Of a DNA stretch of 64,000 nt, positions 11,122-22,011 are shown piece after piece (positions within the stretch are counted from its first letter, which is position 1; the number at the start of each line of letters is the position of its first letter). Origin of the DNA: Acorus gramineus (taxonomy: Eukaryota; Streptophyta; Magnoliopsida; Acorales; Acoraceae); NCBI GenBank assembly GCA_030737835.1, contig JAUJYN010000048.1, positions 95,533-159,532 on the forward strand, written 5' to 3'. A program made the position numbers and the translations under genes. The notes under the pieces are model-generated. The model was given only the letters and a program-made list of their open reading frames with translations, had not been told where the DNA came from and ran no database searches.

Positions 11122-12141
11122 TTACTCTCCTGTATCGTCTTCTTGGACCGATGACGCTGAGCAAGGTGCTTTGGACCTTCGTTTTGAAGGAAGCGGCAAT
11201 CTGGGCCTCTTCTTCGAAGCAGAGGCAGGCTTGACTTTGCTGGCACCGAGCTGCCCAGCCATCTCCTCATTTATAATGGGAGAAGAAGCAGAAGGTGTGT
11301 CGGTCTTCAACGATGTACTAGCAGCCGCCGAAGAAGAGCCAGCGGATCATGGAGCGGGGAGATTAAGAATTTTACGGAAATCTTTCTCCTCTAGTTCTTG
11401 GGCATGAGCGATTTGATCAAACTTCACCACCGATGGATCCAGGGTCTCTCGCTCGAAGTCATCTAACAAGAAATGGAGAACTTCGTCAGCCATGATGAAG
11501 AAGGGAAAGGTTTAAAAGTACAATTGCTTTTATGTTTACCCAGTTTCATCGAACGAAGGCGCCGAGGCACCTTCGGCCCATCATGTGGTCCGAGGTGAAA
11601 AACTCCCAGAGACTGGTCAGCTGCACGAGACATTCATCTCTCCACCCACTGTCATAGGAAGGGAGCTTTTCCGCAAAACGAATCATATCTTTTCGGGCCC
11701 GAAGGTAGAGCATGCTCTGCTTTCCTCAGATCATACAGGTGGTAGATGTCATCTACTCCAAGATTGAGGTCCAGCAAGCGGTTGATGGTGACAACGCATC
11801 AAAACCCTCAACAGGTTGGGAGAACATTGTGTTGGATGAAGCTTGAACCGACACATGAAATCCTTGACTAATGGGGGAAGAGGAAAAGAAAGAGAGCTTC
11901 TCAGCATTTGAGAAGGGTACATGTAAAGTGCATCAGGATTCTGATGCTTCATGAGATCGAAAAACTTCTCTATAGTAGGCGTGATGGCAATGGAATCAGG
12001 GATAGATAATGAGGATCTCAATCTTTGAACAATGTCCATCAACATGGTGATGCGAAAATAAAAACGAGAAGAGGCGAGGTTTGAAAACGAAGAGGGATTT
12101 GATTTTTGAATTCTCTCCTCTTCTTGGAGAATGACGACCAC
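11122..12141 (-). pseudogene. Antisense gene 1 of element A
   Basis: Read on the minus strand, 12141 to about 11800 encodes a domain with MYPSQMLRSSLSFPLPPLV and FKLHPTQCSPNLLRVLM, closely related to 59425-59006 of element B. Similarity continues as LNLGVDDIYHLYDLRK to about 11700 with stops. A second open block from 11495 (MADEVLHFLLDDFERETLD) to 11122 gives a Ser/Ala/Lys-rich C-terminal tail, broken by a TGA near 11349. Tat elements such as Retand and Grande are known to carry an antisense gene of unknown function at this place. The function is not known. An intron between the two blocks is likely. Confidence 0.6.
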
Positions 12142-12779
12142 ATTAAGGGGACGGTTCTTCCTTGAGAACTTCCTGTAATCATGGCAAAGGCACGAAAATC
12201 GAGATCGTGGAAGATTTGTTGCCGAAATCTTCTACAGAAATTGAGGGACAGCTGGCGCGGGAGACGAGGCGTCAGTTTTGATAGATGTGTAGCTTATGTG
12301 ACGAGTTTATGATATGTCTATCTCTAACTTTCCACGTGGCGTCAAGAAAAGACAGGTCGATGGGAGGTCATTAACACCAGGCGAATGCGACCAGGTGCAT
12401 CCTGATTGTGGGCATAATACAAGGCACATGTACTCATTTCACGCAGAGCAACCTATTCGCCTAGCACGGGATAGTTGCATTTGAAATCGAGGTGCCTTAG
12501 TTTTGAAGCGCTAGGGCAGAAAAACGTAAGTATACAACACGGAAGATAGCCTATGTTCTTTAAGAACTTAGCTAACGGCATGAGTGCACAAGACAAGAGC
12601 AAGATTGAACCAAAAAGTAATTTTTTATTCATTGATTGGATAAAGATTACACACACACAAAAAATAATATCCCCTCTGGATGATCAGCTTTCAGCTTTGT
12701 CTTCTGCTCGGGTCTTCCGGTGGTGTCTCCTCTCCCTTGCAGCTCGACGAAGTGCAGGCAGCTCCTCGTTGCTCATCTC

Positions 12780-14028
12780 TCAAAAACCATGAGAGTGGTC
12801 AGCATAGCCTATACGGTATCCGCTGACGAACTCCCGAAGATGTTCCTCCTCGACGCCCGCGAAGGCTTCTCGGGGATCTTGTATCTTGCGGTTCAAGGAA
12901 GTGAATGCAGTGTCCGCTGAGACCTACAAATTCCTCGATGAGCCTGCCAGAGGGAGGTCGACATCCAGAAGACGATCCCCTAGAGTAGAAGCAGCATCCG
13001 CACCAGCGTGTGGAATCACCGGGGGCACCATAGGCACGAAACCAAAATTCGGGTCACGGGTGGGACGAACAGTATCCCCAAGGGGAACAGACAATGAAGA
13101 AGAAGAAGAAGAAGACGATGAGGAGGACGAAGATCGAATAGAGGGCTGCGGTGATCCACCAGTGGGACAATGGAACATGATCCAAAACTCGACTGGAGGA
13201 GCCTCAGAGAGCACTGCCACGTCCCTTCAATCGGAGCAGGAGGACGGGGAACCGAACCCAAGCCATCGGCAGGCTCAACCACACCGGCAAGAAACCTCAC
13301 CTTGGTTGACGCACGTCTAGGTTCCTCCAATCCAAGAATCTCCCACCATAACCGGTTCAGGTATTGCATCACCCAGGAGATATCGCCCATGTTCACCTCC
13401 TCGACCTTTGGCCTAGGGGTATCCACCTTTGGACTCAGACGACGACGCAGGTGGCAATTCCTCGAGTCCCAGCCATCTGGCATCCAAGGACTTCGAACCT
13501 TAATCTGGCGATCCTACCAGTCGAAGATATCGCCCCAGGACATGCCAAGAACCAGTTCTAGCGCCCTAGCCCAGCGGGAGATGTAGAAGGATGGGGACCA
13601 CTTGGAGGTTGAAGCCTTGACTTGATAGATCCAGCGAATCTCTGTTAGGCCAAGTTCAACTCTTGTCCTCCTTCCCATCGCGACATACACATCAAGATGT
13701 TGTACATGTTGGGAATGACCAAGATGGGGTGGAGGCCAAAGAAGTTAAGAAACTATGCTTATTGATGTGCATCCTTGAAATAGCTTGGATGGAGGAGAAC
13801 GGTGTCAAGGTAGAGAGTGAGGACATCATCCTCAGCCAACTCGTCTATCGCGTAGTCTGAAGAAATACCCAACTCTCTGTGAAGGGCAGTCGTAACAGCG
13901 ATTTTCTCCATGATAGAGGTTTTATCCATGTAGCCTTCAGAAAACGAAAGAAAGGTAAAAAGCACTTCCCACTCGACCTTTAAATACTGCTGAGGCGACG
14001 CTTCGAAAAGACGGCAGCACTTGTTCAC
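12780..14028 (-). pseudogene. Antisense gene 2 of element A
   Basis: The minus strand from 14028 gives an 89-residue open start rich in acidic and aromatic residues. After a stop comes FLNFFGLHPILVIPNMYNIL, then LNLA, YISRWARA and GDIFDW. This resembles antisense gene 1 and the element B copy at 60239-61631 (FLSFFGLHPLQL...). Further on, the minus strand has a Ser-run-coding tract (13097-13135 on the plus strand) and a C-terminal piece EEEHLREFVSGYRIGYADH ending at a stop at 12780-12782. Several stops and frame changes are present. The function is unknown. Confidence 0.5.
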
Positions 14029-14282
14029 TGCAGATATTGAAGAGTAACAATGAAAAAAAAATGGGTTTCACGGAATTTGAAGGGGTGTTGACGTTTGGGT
14101 TTTCCAAGGAAAGACCACATAAGGCCACACGCCATTAAAGCTGACACACCAAATCAGCCGTCTAATCCTGAACGGATCAGAGAATCCCAAAGAAACATGC
14201 GATCAGATCTTTGACCTCCCAAAGGGTGGAGGTGAGATGATTTTTTCTAATCTACCACTCTTTCGATAATTCAAAAGAACAG

Positions 14283-14295
14283 TAGAGGGGGCATC
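14283..14295 (+). other. Polypurine tract of element A
   Basis: The purine-rich TAGAGGGGGCATC directly precedes the 3' LTR start TGTGGAGG. Plus-strand priming is the expected role. Confidence 0.5.
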
Positions 14296-14805
14296 TGTGG
14301 AGGTAAAAATCCGCACCGCGACACGTGTCAATCCAGGACTGACATGTCACAGCAGGACGGACATGGGCCATGAGTGGGACCGGCAAATCTGAGTCCGAAT
14401 TCTTAGCCATGATGACATTCCCAAATGCGTTGGCACGACTAGATCCAGTGTCTAGTCGAACAGTCAAACATCTCGTGGAAGAATAACACCTCGAGTAGTT
14501 AAGGCACGACTAAACAAGAGGTTTGGTTGGATGACTTGACTCCTCGCGAACGAGCAGGGAGGACACGACCAAGCAAGGGGTTTGGTCGGGTGATAACCAG
14601 AATATGAGGAACTACGTGTGACTTGATCCCCAAGGGGTACAGCCTATAAAGAGGTCACGAGATAAACACTCTAAGGGCCCACTCAAATACAGACAAGAAC
14701 AGTAATATCCAAGCTACCAAATTAATTTTCTTTTCCACAAAAAGTCCAATTCGAGTTTTAATCCCACTTTTACAAATTTAACTGTAGGGGAAATTATTCT
14801 CTTCA
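14296..14805 (+). repeat. 3' LTR of element A, internally deleted
   Basis: A 510-bp LTR. Compared with the 5' LTR it lacks about 231 bp between GGTCGGGTGA and AACCAGAATATGAG, and it has several point changes. TATAAAG is kept at 14645-14651. Confidence 0.85.
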
Positions 14806-16674
14806 ACAATGATATTGTTTTTTCATATTTAAATTTTAAAATATAGATAAATGTGTATAATGAGAAACAAAAAAAAATTGGATATTTAGGATGAAAAACT
14901 CTAACGGAGCCTAAAATGATCTATAAATGCCACACCTCTATGTCTTTGGGTCCTTTTAAATTTGTGTTTCAGTAGATTCTGCATTTGAAAAGTTAAAGAT
15001 TCTCAAATGCAACTTCAAATAAATTTTCAGTGTTTAGTTTTTCAAATTATCATCTTACTTTTTAAGCTAAAAAATCTAGCGATTAAAAAGCTAACAAAAG
15101 CATGTTTTTTAAAAGCTGATTTTGAAATTCAAGATTTTAAAAATCTCAGCGTTTCAATCTCACATCCAAACACAGCCTTTGTGTCTTTTAAAAATGATTT
15201 CATATGTTTTTGCATTGCATTTTTTATTGTTTATATTTTTTATTTTGTTATATAATATTTAAATTCAACGATTAGGTGCTTTTGTTTGTTTTGGATAATT
15301 TTCTTTAAGGATAATTAATTTACTTCGTTTTTCATATTTTTGAAAATTTTTATTTAAATGTTTTAAATAATCTGATTTTTTTTTATTTCAGGAAAATTAA
15401 ATGCACATACAAAAATTCTCTACAAGACACACATCAAAATAGTAATTGTTTTCTTAAATTCTCCTAGAGTCCTAGGGCAATGGACTAGAGCTTATGGGTT
15501 GCTATGCCAACACATAAGACGTTTTATCAATTTGTTTTTGACCTTTTGGTTTTATTTGTTATTTATTTTCTCTAACTCCTTTTTTTTGTAGTGATATCTA
15601 TTTATTTGTAATTATAATCATACTTATAAAATGTTTAATGCAATATAAGTTAATTTTTATGATTTTATAAAAGGCTATCCTTATCTGTTTTTCCTTTTCA
15701 TTTTATTGTATATTTTTATTTAACCTAAGATTTATTTATTCTATAATTGTATCTTTTTTTTCTTTTTTGCTTTTATTTGTTAGATATTTTTATCTAATCT
15801 CTATTTTGTAGAGATTGATAGTTGTTATAATGATTATTAAATTTCAAATATGTGATATAAATTTAAATAATTAATTTTTTTATTTTTAAGATTTTATCGG
15901 TATTTTTTTTACTTATCTATTACATTTTTTATTTAATCCCTATTTTATAATCATATTGACTACATGAAAAATCAAAATTTCTAATTGTTCTTTTTTTTTT
16001 TAATGATTTTTTAATTTAAAATATATGGTAACTTGCATACTTATTGTTCTTTTTTTTTTTATGGGTTTCATGTTTTACTTGCTTATTAGATGTTCCGATT
16101 CAGGACTTGGATAGCAATTGATATTTTGGAATTAGAACGTATATTGTGTTGATCAAAATGTTATGAAATCATCATTTTAGTAGGTGTTCTAATAATATTT
16201 TGAATAAAAACATATACCGTGTTGATCAAAATGTTATAAAAAAACAACATTTTAATATGTGTTTTAACAATATTATAGAATTATGACATAAATTTTTTAT
16301 CATTGAAGTAAGTATATATGTTAAGTGAGAGAAAATCAAACATGTATAAATGATTTTTTATTTTCATATTGAAATATAAAAGGTTTATTTTTAAAATGGG
16401 AATCTTATGTGTGTGTAGAAGACACCTTTTAGTGATTGAACCAATAAATATTTGATACCATAAATCAATGTGTCCAATTTTTTTTTCTTTACCAAGAACA
16501 TGTAATCGATATTTGATTTAAGATATATATACATGTGATCTTTGTATATATATTAAATATAATAGAAAACATTATTTTTACATTATATTTATAAACATAT
16601 TTTTTATTTAATGATTATATAATTTTATGTAATTATCAGCATTTTTGTTTAAATATATAATCGAGAATGTTATA
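14806..16674. other. AT-rich region, no gene recognised
   Basis: About 1.9 kb of very AT-rich DNA. Open frames are short and give no family match. A sequence TTTTTTTTGTAGTG ending at 15597 resembles the reverse end of a CACTA transposon but has no partner or target duplication. Confidence 0.5.
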
Positions 16675-16705
16675 CCACGTGCTTTGGCACGTGGATAATA
16701 ACTAA
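16675..16705 (+). mobile_element. Helitron-like 3' terminus
   Basis: A perfect 8-bp stem hairpin (CCACGTGC, loop TTTG, GCACGTGG; 16675-16694) is followed after 7 bases by CTAA and then T. Hairpin, short spacer, CTRR and host T form the Helitron 3' signature. The 5' end was not found (TCTCTACA at 15417 is a weak candidate), so the element length is unknown. Confidence 0.5.
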
Positions 16706-16929
16706 TATGTTTATATATAAATGAAAAATATCATATCCTTATCCACAAATTGTACATAATATTTTTTTATGGTTTTTGTATATATACTCCAAAAAAAAGG
16801 TAAAATGCATTTGGACACCCTAAATTTTTTAAGGGGGCGGTTATTACCACCCCACCGGGTATTCACCCCACCCAGGAAAAAAACAATGAAAATATGTCAT
16901 CATGGGCTTTTGAAAGTAACCAAACCCAC

Positions 16930-17360
16930 CCCTTCACTGTCCCTATGTTCGACACACTGTGTGTCGACGGAACCTTTATTACTCGACGGTCATAGTGTCG
17001 AATGTAACAAGGCAGCTATTGTGTCATGTTCGACAGCGATAATGTCGACATAATCTACTGAACATCGACATCCATGACGTCAACTTTAACTAGTGAGCAG
17101 CTGTCCCTATGTTCGACACTATGTGTCTCGACATGACAGATTACAATCGACAGGTTCGGTGTCGACTTCAACTCAGAAGATACTATCCCTGTTATAAACA
17201 GATTCGACACCCATAAAGTCAATGGATGATGCACAGGTCAACATTAAAGTTGTTGATCCTTGTAGTACATATACTGTAACAGATTCAATACCCATCGACA
17301 ATACTAGTGTCGATGAAACTAAAAACTATTGACAAGTTTAGTGTCAAACCTCCTAAGACG
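16930..17360. repeat. Array of TCGACA motifs in both orientations
   Basis: About a dozen copies of TTCGACA or TGTCGA(A/C) occur within 430 bp, many as close inverted pairs such as TTCGACACACTGTGTGTCGA. The array sits just inside the left terminus of TIR element 1, where transposons often have subterminal transposase-binding repeats. That role is inferred. Confidence 0.5.
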
Positions 17361-17693
17361 GCATCATGTTTTCTAGGTGCTTTCATTAATTCAATCAGCC
17401 AATCAAAACATTCAGCCAACCAATCAAAACATTCAACTAGCATTTCATAAAACACTTAAAAACACATTGCATATGCCATTCAAAACACATGCTCATGACC
17501 ATTCAAAACACATTAAACCCTTTTTATCAACAAAGATGGTAGCTTCATCATCTAATCTTTAGCTATCTAGCTGGGTCACAAGTTAACGACACCTTAACAC
17601 GGAACACTCCTGTGAAAAATATACACAATTCAAAATGAAAATATAATTTTATTTAAATAAATATACAACAATCTTTGTATAGCATATACTTGT

Positions 17694-17890
17694 TGTTCCA
17701 GATACGATATGCCACATCCCACATGGTATCGGTAATCGACAAGGATATCATTATTTACTGCACCACCTTGAAATGGACCTTTCAAGCTGTTTTCGTCAAT
17801 CTCTGAATCTTCCTCTGCCTCTTCTACCACCACTTCCTCTTCTTGTGGTTCATCAATAATATTTTGAGAACTTGAAGGCATATCTTTCGA
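17694..17890 (-). pseudogene. PMD / MAIN-like protein fragment
   Basis: The minus strand encodes an acidic stretch (EEEVVVEEAEEDSEID) followed by KGPFQGGAVNNDILVDYRYH and V. This fits the GPFxGGPxDxSLLxxYxxHVA motif at the start of plant mobile domain proteins (MAIN-like and PP7 long-form homologues), which occur in genomes both as host genes and inside Mutator-like transposons. Only this short exon-like piece is seen, ending soon after with unrelated residues. I take it as a transposon-carried remnant. No function is claimed. Confidence 0.4.
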
Positions 17891-19009
17891 TCTAGTCTTC
17901 TGATTGGAAGCTGTAGATCGCACGCGTTCCTTTGAAAAAAATAAGTTAGTGCTCATGCATATGCGAAAAAATAAACAAATCATGTTGAAAGAGGATGGAC
18001 GGAACACGTGATCATTCAATCACAAAATTTGCAAGAACATTAATCTCATGCAATAATGGAGATCATAACCCATGTATAGCCATTTATCACTAATCCAATG
18101 GAAGGCATTGGATCATAAAAAAATAATCAATCAATCAATCAATCAACACATTTAACCAACCACCATGCATTCATATTCATTATTCCTCCAAACCATAACG
18201 ATTTTAGTAGCATTTTACAATTAATTAATCAATACAAAAAAAAACAATACAAGAAATCATCCTCCAATAACCTAAAATTTTCCTTTAAACAACCAATGCT
18301 ACTCATTCCATCAACCAATAAAATAATTTCCTTAAAAAAAAAACCATTTCCAAGCATTTCTCCAACAATTTTTTCAAAAAAAAAAAAAAATCTCCAACCA
18401 CCCTAAAAATAAAGATAGGGTTGTGTTTGAAAGAAATCAATCTAGGGTTTCTGATTGAAACTTTATACAGACATATGTATCACAAATGTGACCTATATAG
18501 TAAATATAACAAGAAAAATGAAAAGAAATGGAAGGGATCCAACCTTTTTCATAGAATGTGGAGAGGGGAGTCGTTGAAATAGGGAGCCACGATAGAGGTT
18601 GGAACCTAAGAGCGGTGGAAGAAGGAGACGATGCTATGGGGAAGGCCTCTAAACAGCGAGAACGGATGTTGGATGGGATAGATATGGGATGAATGGAGAT
18701 TTTGGAGATGGAGAGGGAGAGAGGGGAGAGGACGAGGGAGATAGAAAATGTGCGGGGTGGGATATTTCATATGCCTCATACACGCACACACACATAGGGG
18801 TGGGATAGAGTTTCATAACATTTGGAGGGGGTGAGTTAATTAACGGGGTGTGGATCACATAAAATGGGGCGGTAATAACCACCCCCATTTTTTAAAACCT
18901 ATAGAAACATCCGTGTTTTAAAAGGGAATATTTATAGCCAACCCACGAGTTATCCTACCCACTACATTTATTTAAATAAATAAATTGTATCTAACCCATC
19001 CCACGAGTT

Positions 19010-19255
19010 CGGCATAGATGATGTCTTCTATGTTTAAGATGGTTCAACACAAATCATGTCAATCAAAAGCCAAAAACCAAATTTTAGTCTCATTCTGCTT
19101 TCAGTTCAACATAGAAGATGTCTTCAGTGATTAAGGTGGTTGGACATGGATCATGTCGATCGTGAACCAAAAACCTTAATCCATTTTTGTTCGACATAGA
19201 CAATGTTTCAATGTTTAAGTGGTTCAACATGGATCATGTCGAACTTAGAGTAGAA
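19010..19255. repeat. Three degenerate copies of a 75-100-bp repeat
   Basis: The succession TTCGGCATAGATGATGTCTT / TTCAACATAGAAGATGTCTT / TTCGACATAGACAATG, each followed by GGTTSRACAY...ATCATGTC, shows three tandem units. The TCGACATAG motif resembles the motif array at 16930-17360. Confidence 0.5.
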
Positions 19256-19558
19256 GATTGTGTTGCAATTTCTAATATGTGATCGATGTAGTTACTAAGT
19301 TACTGTCTACAAATTTATACCAGGTCGACTTTTACATTGATAACCTGGACTTACTTTTATAATGAAGTCTTAAATCTTTTGGTGTAATCAAATCTGATTG
19401 GATTAAATGTTTGTGATTCAATCATCAACATGTTTATCTCATGAATCTAGAACATAAAAGTGAGACACATTGTTGACATGTTACAACCAATGGCCACAAA
19501 CTACTTTGCTTGACTTTGTTCATCAAAGTCAATGATTCATCTAACACATTGCAGCTCT

Positions 19559-19890
19559 CACTACAAGAATAATGAGTTTTTGTTGCGAAATGTTTCCTTG
19601 CTAAAAGCAACGGTTTCGTCTGTAAAACTATCTTACAAGGAAAAAATTTGTCACTAATTTCGTCGGTAGAACCCGGTCGTTGATTTTTTTGCCGATAAAA
19701 TCCATAATTTCCTGGGTAATAATTTTCCTACGATGCATATTTCTTTGGTAAAACAATTTTTACTAAGGATATATTTCGTTGGTAAGAGTGAACAATTATT
19801 GGGTAAAAGTATTAATTTCGTTGGTAATACCATATCTGATATCGGCAAAATTATTTCCCAGGTAAATGTTCAAAGTATTTTAAGTTTGGA
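19559..19890 (+). mobile_element. CACTA-like transposon terminus
   Basis: CACTACAAGAATAATG at 19559 is the canonical CACTA (En/Spm) end. It is followed by about 300 bp with repeated subterminal motifs of the form TTTCGTTGGTAA and their variants. No matching TTCTTGTAGTG right end was found nearby, so this is a truncated end. Confidence 0.55.
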
Positions 19891-20460
19891 ACATATTATT
19901 TACCAAGGAAATTTTTCTTTGGAAAAAACTTTTTTTAAAAATATATATACATTTTTAATGGTATTATAATTTGTATTTGATGGAGCATATTTCAACCAAT
20001 AATAATTAACATAACACAAGCTAAACTTGATCAAGAAATAAACACAAGAGACTAAAAAAGACATTTTGTTTAATAACCACATAATCGTTTTAATTCAACA
20101 AACATAAATTCTGCAAAAACCAAAGACAAGTCACATCACAATTTCATAATGTTTTTTTGAGGCACACAATTACATTTTTGTTGCCATTACAAAACTCAAG
20201 TAAAGAAGTCCATCTCTGCTAGATTCAACAAAGAAAACTCAAGTAAAGAAGTCCATCTCCGCTGCATTCTACAAAGAAAACTCAAGTTAAGTGGATGTGT
20301 GATAGAAATAACTAATACTTAATTAACAATTACCAATGTTCTAGCTTATAGAGAGAAAAAGTGCCAATAGTAGGGATTGACATGGCACAAAATATTCAAA
20401 GCAGAAGAGAAGACAGCAGCAGCAACAATAATAGGAAATAATGTAACCAGAGACAGATAC

Positions 20461-20600
20461 ATCTCATTTTTGTTCAACAACAAGCCTATATTCATTTTTG
20501 TTCAACAACAAACCCATATTCATTTTTGTTCAACAACAAGCCTATATTCATTTTTGTTCAACAACAAACCCATATTCATTTTTGTTCAACAACAGATTGA
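20461..20600. repeat. 28-bp tandem repeat, about five copies
   Basis: The unit TTCATTTTTGTTCAACAACA plus 8 bases is repeated five times with a 28-bp period and few changes (alternating AAGCCTATA and AAACCCATA). The period is not a multiple of three. Just before it, at 20190-20290, CTCAAGTAAAGAAGTCCATC is repeated twice. Confidence 0.8.
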
Positions 20601-20819
20601 GTGAACTAAACCAACAACATGCATTTTTGTTCAAAGACAAACAACAAAAAAAACCCATATAACAAAATCCCAACCTGGATCATCCACTGTACATATCAAC
20701 ACACTAATAAAAAACTATATATATATATAATACATATAGCTGACACTTGCATGTGGAGTTGACACATCTACTGGTGGTGATGATTCGTGGGATGGCTATA
20801 ATCGCTCCCGTTTTAAAAA

Positions 20820-21824
20820 AATGCAATTACACCCGCTACCAATAAAATAAAAATAACCTGAAATTGACCGTTTTAACCTTTTAAACAAATCTTCATTTTT
20901 CCGGGACGATGCAAATATGTTGTTATCATTTATTTATTTATTTTTGTTGAAGGTTAATCATTCACCATTACATTAAAAATTTATCATATGAGGGGATATA
21001 ACCGCTTCAATAAGAATGAGAAAGGACAAATATTTTCAATTTTTTTTTGTTGACAAGGATATAACCATTTCATTAAGAACAAAGTATATCCCCCTCTCCC
21101 TTGATATTTTACCTAAAAAAAGTAAAATAAGAACAATAGTGGAGTGTCTACCTGATGCAAATAGAGTGAATAAAATTGGGTCTTGGTGAAGGTGAGTAGC
21201 TTCTGACGTTATTGTTGTTGATACTTCATTATTATTATTATTATTATTATTTTTTTTTTTTTTTTTGTACATAGCCCCTGTAGGGCCGATTACAAAACCA
21301 CAGGCCCATGGGGCGATTACAAACTTTAAGTGGACAAACCCACCATTACATTACATATATACCAGCCCAAAGGTTGTTTCCACTCTTTTTTCCTGCTGGA
21401 AGCAGAGGAGTCGAAAGCCCAACCCCCATCAAAATGGGGGGTGTTACGTTATTGTTGTTGATACTTCATTGTTGATTCTGCTTCTTGCAATCCTACGAAT
21501 ATATAACAAGAACCACGCACTCATAATTATGAAGTCAAATCAATTTTAGAATTAGTTATATAAGAAAACAATATAAGAATATAAGATGAGTAAAGAATAT
21601 AAGATGAGTAAAGATGGATACCTTCTTCTCAAAAAAAAAAAAAAAAAGATGGATACCTTCTCACCGATTCCGCAATAATGCAACTTTTGCCATTGCGGCA
21701 CAAAAAAATTCAAGAAGACGAAATTTTAAACACAAGAAGGTTTTATGAAAGGGTATAACAGTAATTTCAAGTTATCTCTGTTTCATCTTAATGAAAAAGT
21801 TAACAGGAAGGAGTGTAATTGCAT
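20820..21824. repeat. Inverted pair ATGCAATTACAC, about 1 kb
   Basis: The left arm at 20820-20890 and the reversed right arm at 21740-21824 share ATGCAATTACAC, ACCTGAAATT-AC and a TTTTAACC-like block. Between them lie AT-rich DNA and the SINE-like insert. Each part has too little similarity to assign a family. Confidence 0.4.
21231..21445 (-). mobile_element. SINE or 5'-truncated LINE insert
   Basis: The 215-bp insert is bounded by a perfect 25-bp duplication (21206-21230 and 21446-21470, starting ACGTTATTGTTG). On the minus strand the insert ends with a poly-A run and an AAT microsatellite abutting the left duplication, as expected for target-primed retroposition. The body holds paired CCCATGGGGC / GCCCCTGTAGGGC segments. 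No promoter boxes were recognised, so SINE and truncated LINE cannot be separated. Confidence 0.85.
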
Positions 21825-22011
21825 GTTTATAAAACACATGGGGTGTTTATGCAAGTTCCAAAAACTTTAAAGGGTCGAAATGCATTTTAACCCCCCCCCC
21901 CCCCCCAAAAAATTCATATTTTATTAAATATCCCTGATCATTTGTTATTTTCAACAATACCCTTAAAATGATTTTTTATTAACACATTTGAGGGGTACTC
22001 ATAGTTTTACC

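Larger units (their letters stand above)
5065..14805 (+). mobile_element. Tat-lineage Ty3/gypsy LTR element A, decayed
   Basis: Related LTRs lie at 5065-5805 and 14296-14805, both starting TGTGGAGG and ending CTCTTCA. The interior runs gag, protease, RT, RNase H, then a second RNase H of the kind known from the Tat group (Ogre, Retand, Grande), then two antisense genes and a polypurine tract. Integrase is missing. A hAT MITE interrupts the protease-RT linker. Stops and frameshifts occur in every domain. A clean 5-bp target duplication is not preserved (ATTAT before, ACAAT after), which fits an old insertion. Confidence 0.9.
16825..18898. mobile_element. TIR element 1 with PMD-like fragment
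   Basis: The terminal repeats are about 50 bp. The core GGGGGCGGTTATTACCACCC at 16837-16856 matches the reverse complement near 18866-18887 at 20 of 22 positions. The interior holds the TCGACA motif array (16930-17360), a direct repeat of CCAATCAAAACATTCA near 17395-17430, and a minus-strand coding fragment related to plant mobile domain proteins. Confidence 0.55.
18916..20818. mobile_element. TIR element 2
   Basis: The left end (18916-18956) and the reversed right end (20779-20818) share TTTTAAAA...TTATAGCCA-(A/T)-CCCACGA with about 20 of 23 matches in the core. The interior is AT-rich and contains three tandem copies of a mini-repeat (19010-19255), a CACTA-like end (19559) and the 28-bp tandem array (20461-20600). 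No transposase coding is seen. Confidence 0.5.
16799..21888. mobile_element. Compound of stacked TIR transposons
   Basis: The outermost ends are inverted relatives: GGTAAAATGCATTTGGACA from 16799 and, reversed, GGTTAAAATGCATTTCGACC at 21888. Inside lie two neighbouring elements with related ends (16825-18898 and 18916-20818) and a further inverted pair (20820-21824). Their shared theme is TTTTAAAA-GGG-TTATAxCCAxCCC. The arrangement suggests insertions of one superfamily into or beside each other. A Mutator-like affiliation is inferred from a PMD-like coding fragment. Target duplications are obscured by poly-A/C tracts. Confidence 0.5.

Noticed and set aside
5060..14810. Target duplication for element A (ATTAT against ACAAT/ATGAT)
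   Set aside because: The five-base flanks do not match well enough to claim.
15583..15597. CACTA-like reverse end TTTTTTTTGTAGTG
   Set aside because: No partner end, target duplication or subterminal repeats. A short motif with a poly-T run can arise by chance in this AT-rich DNA.
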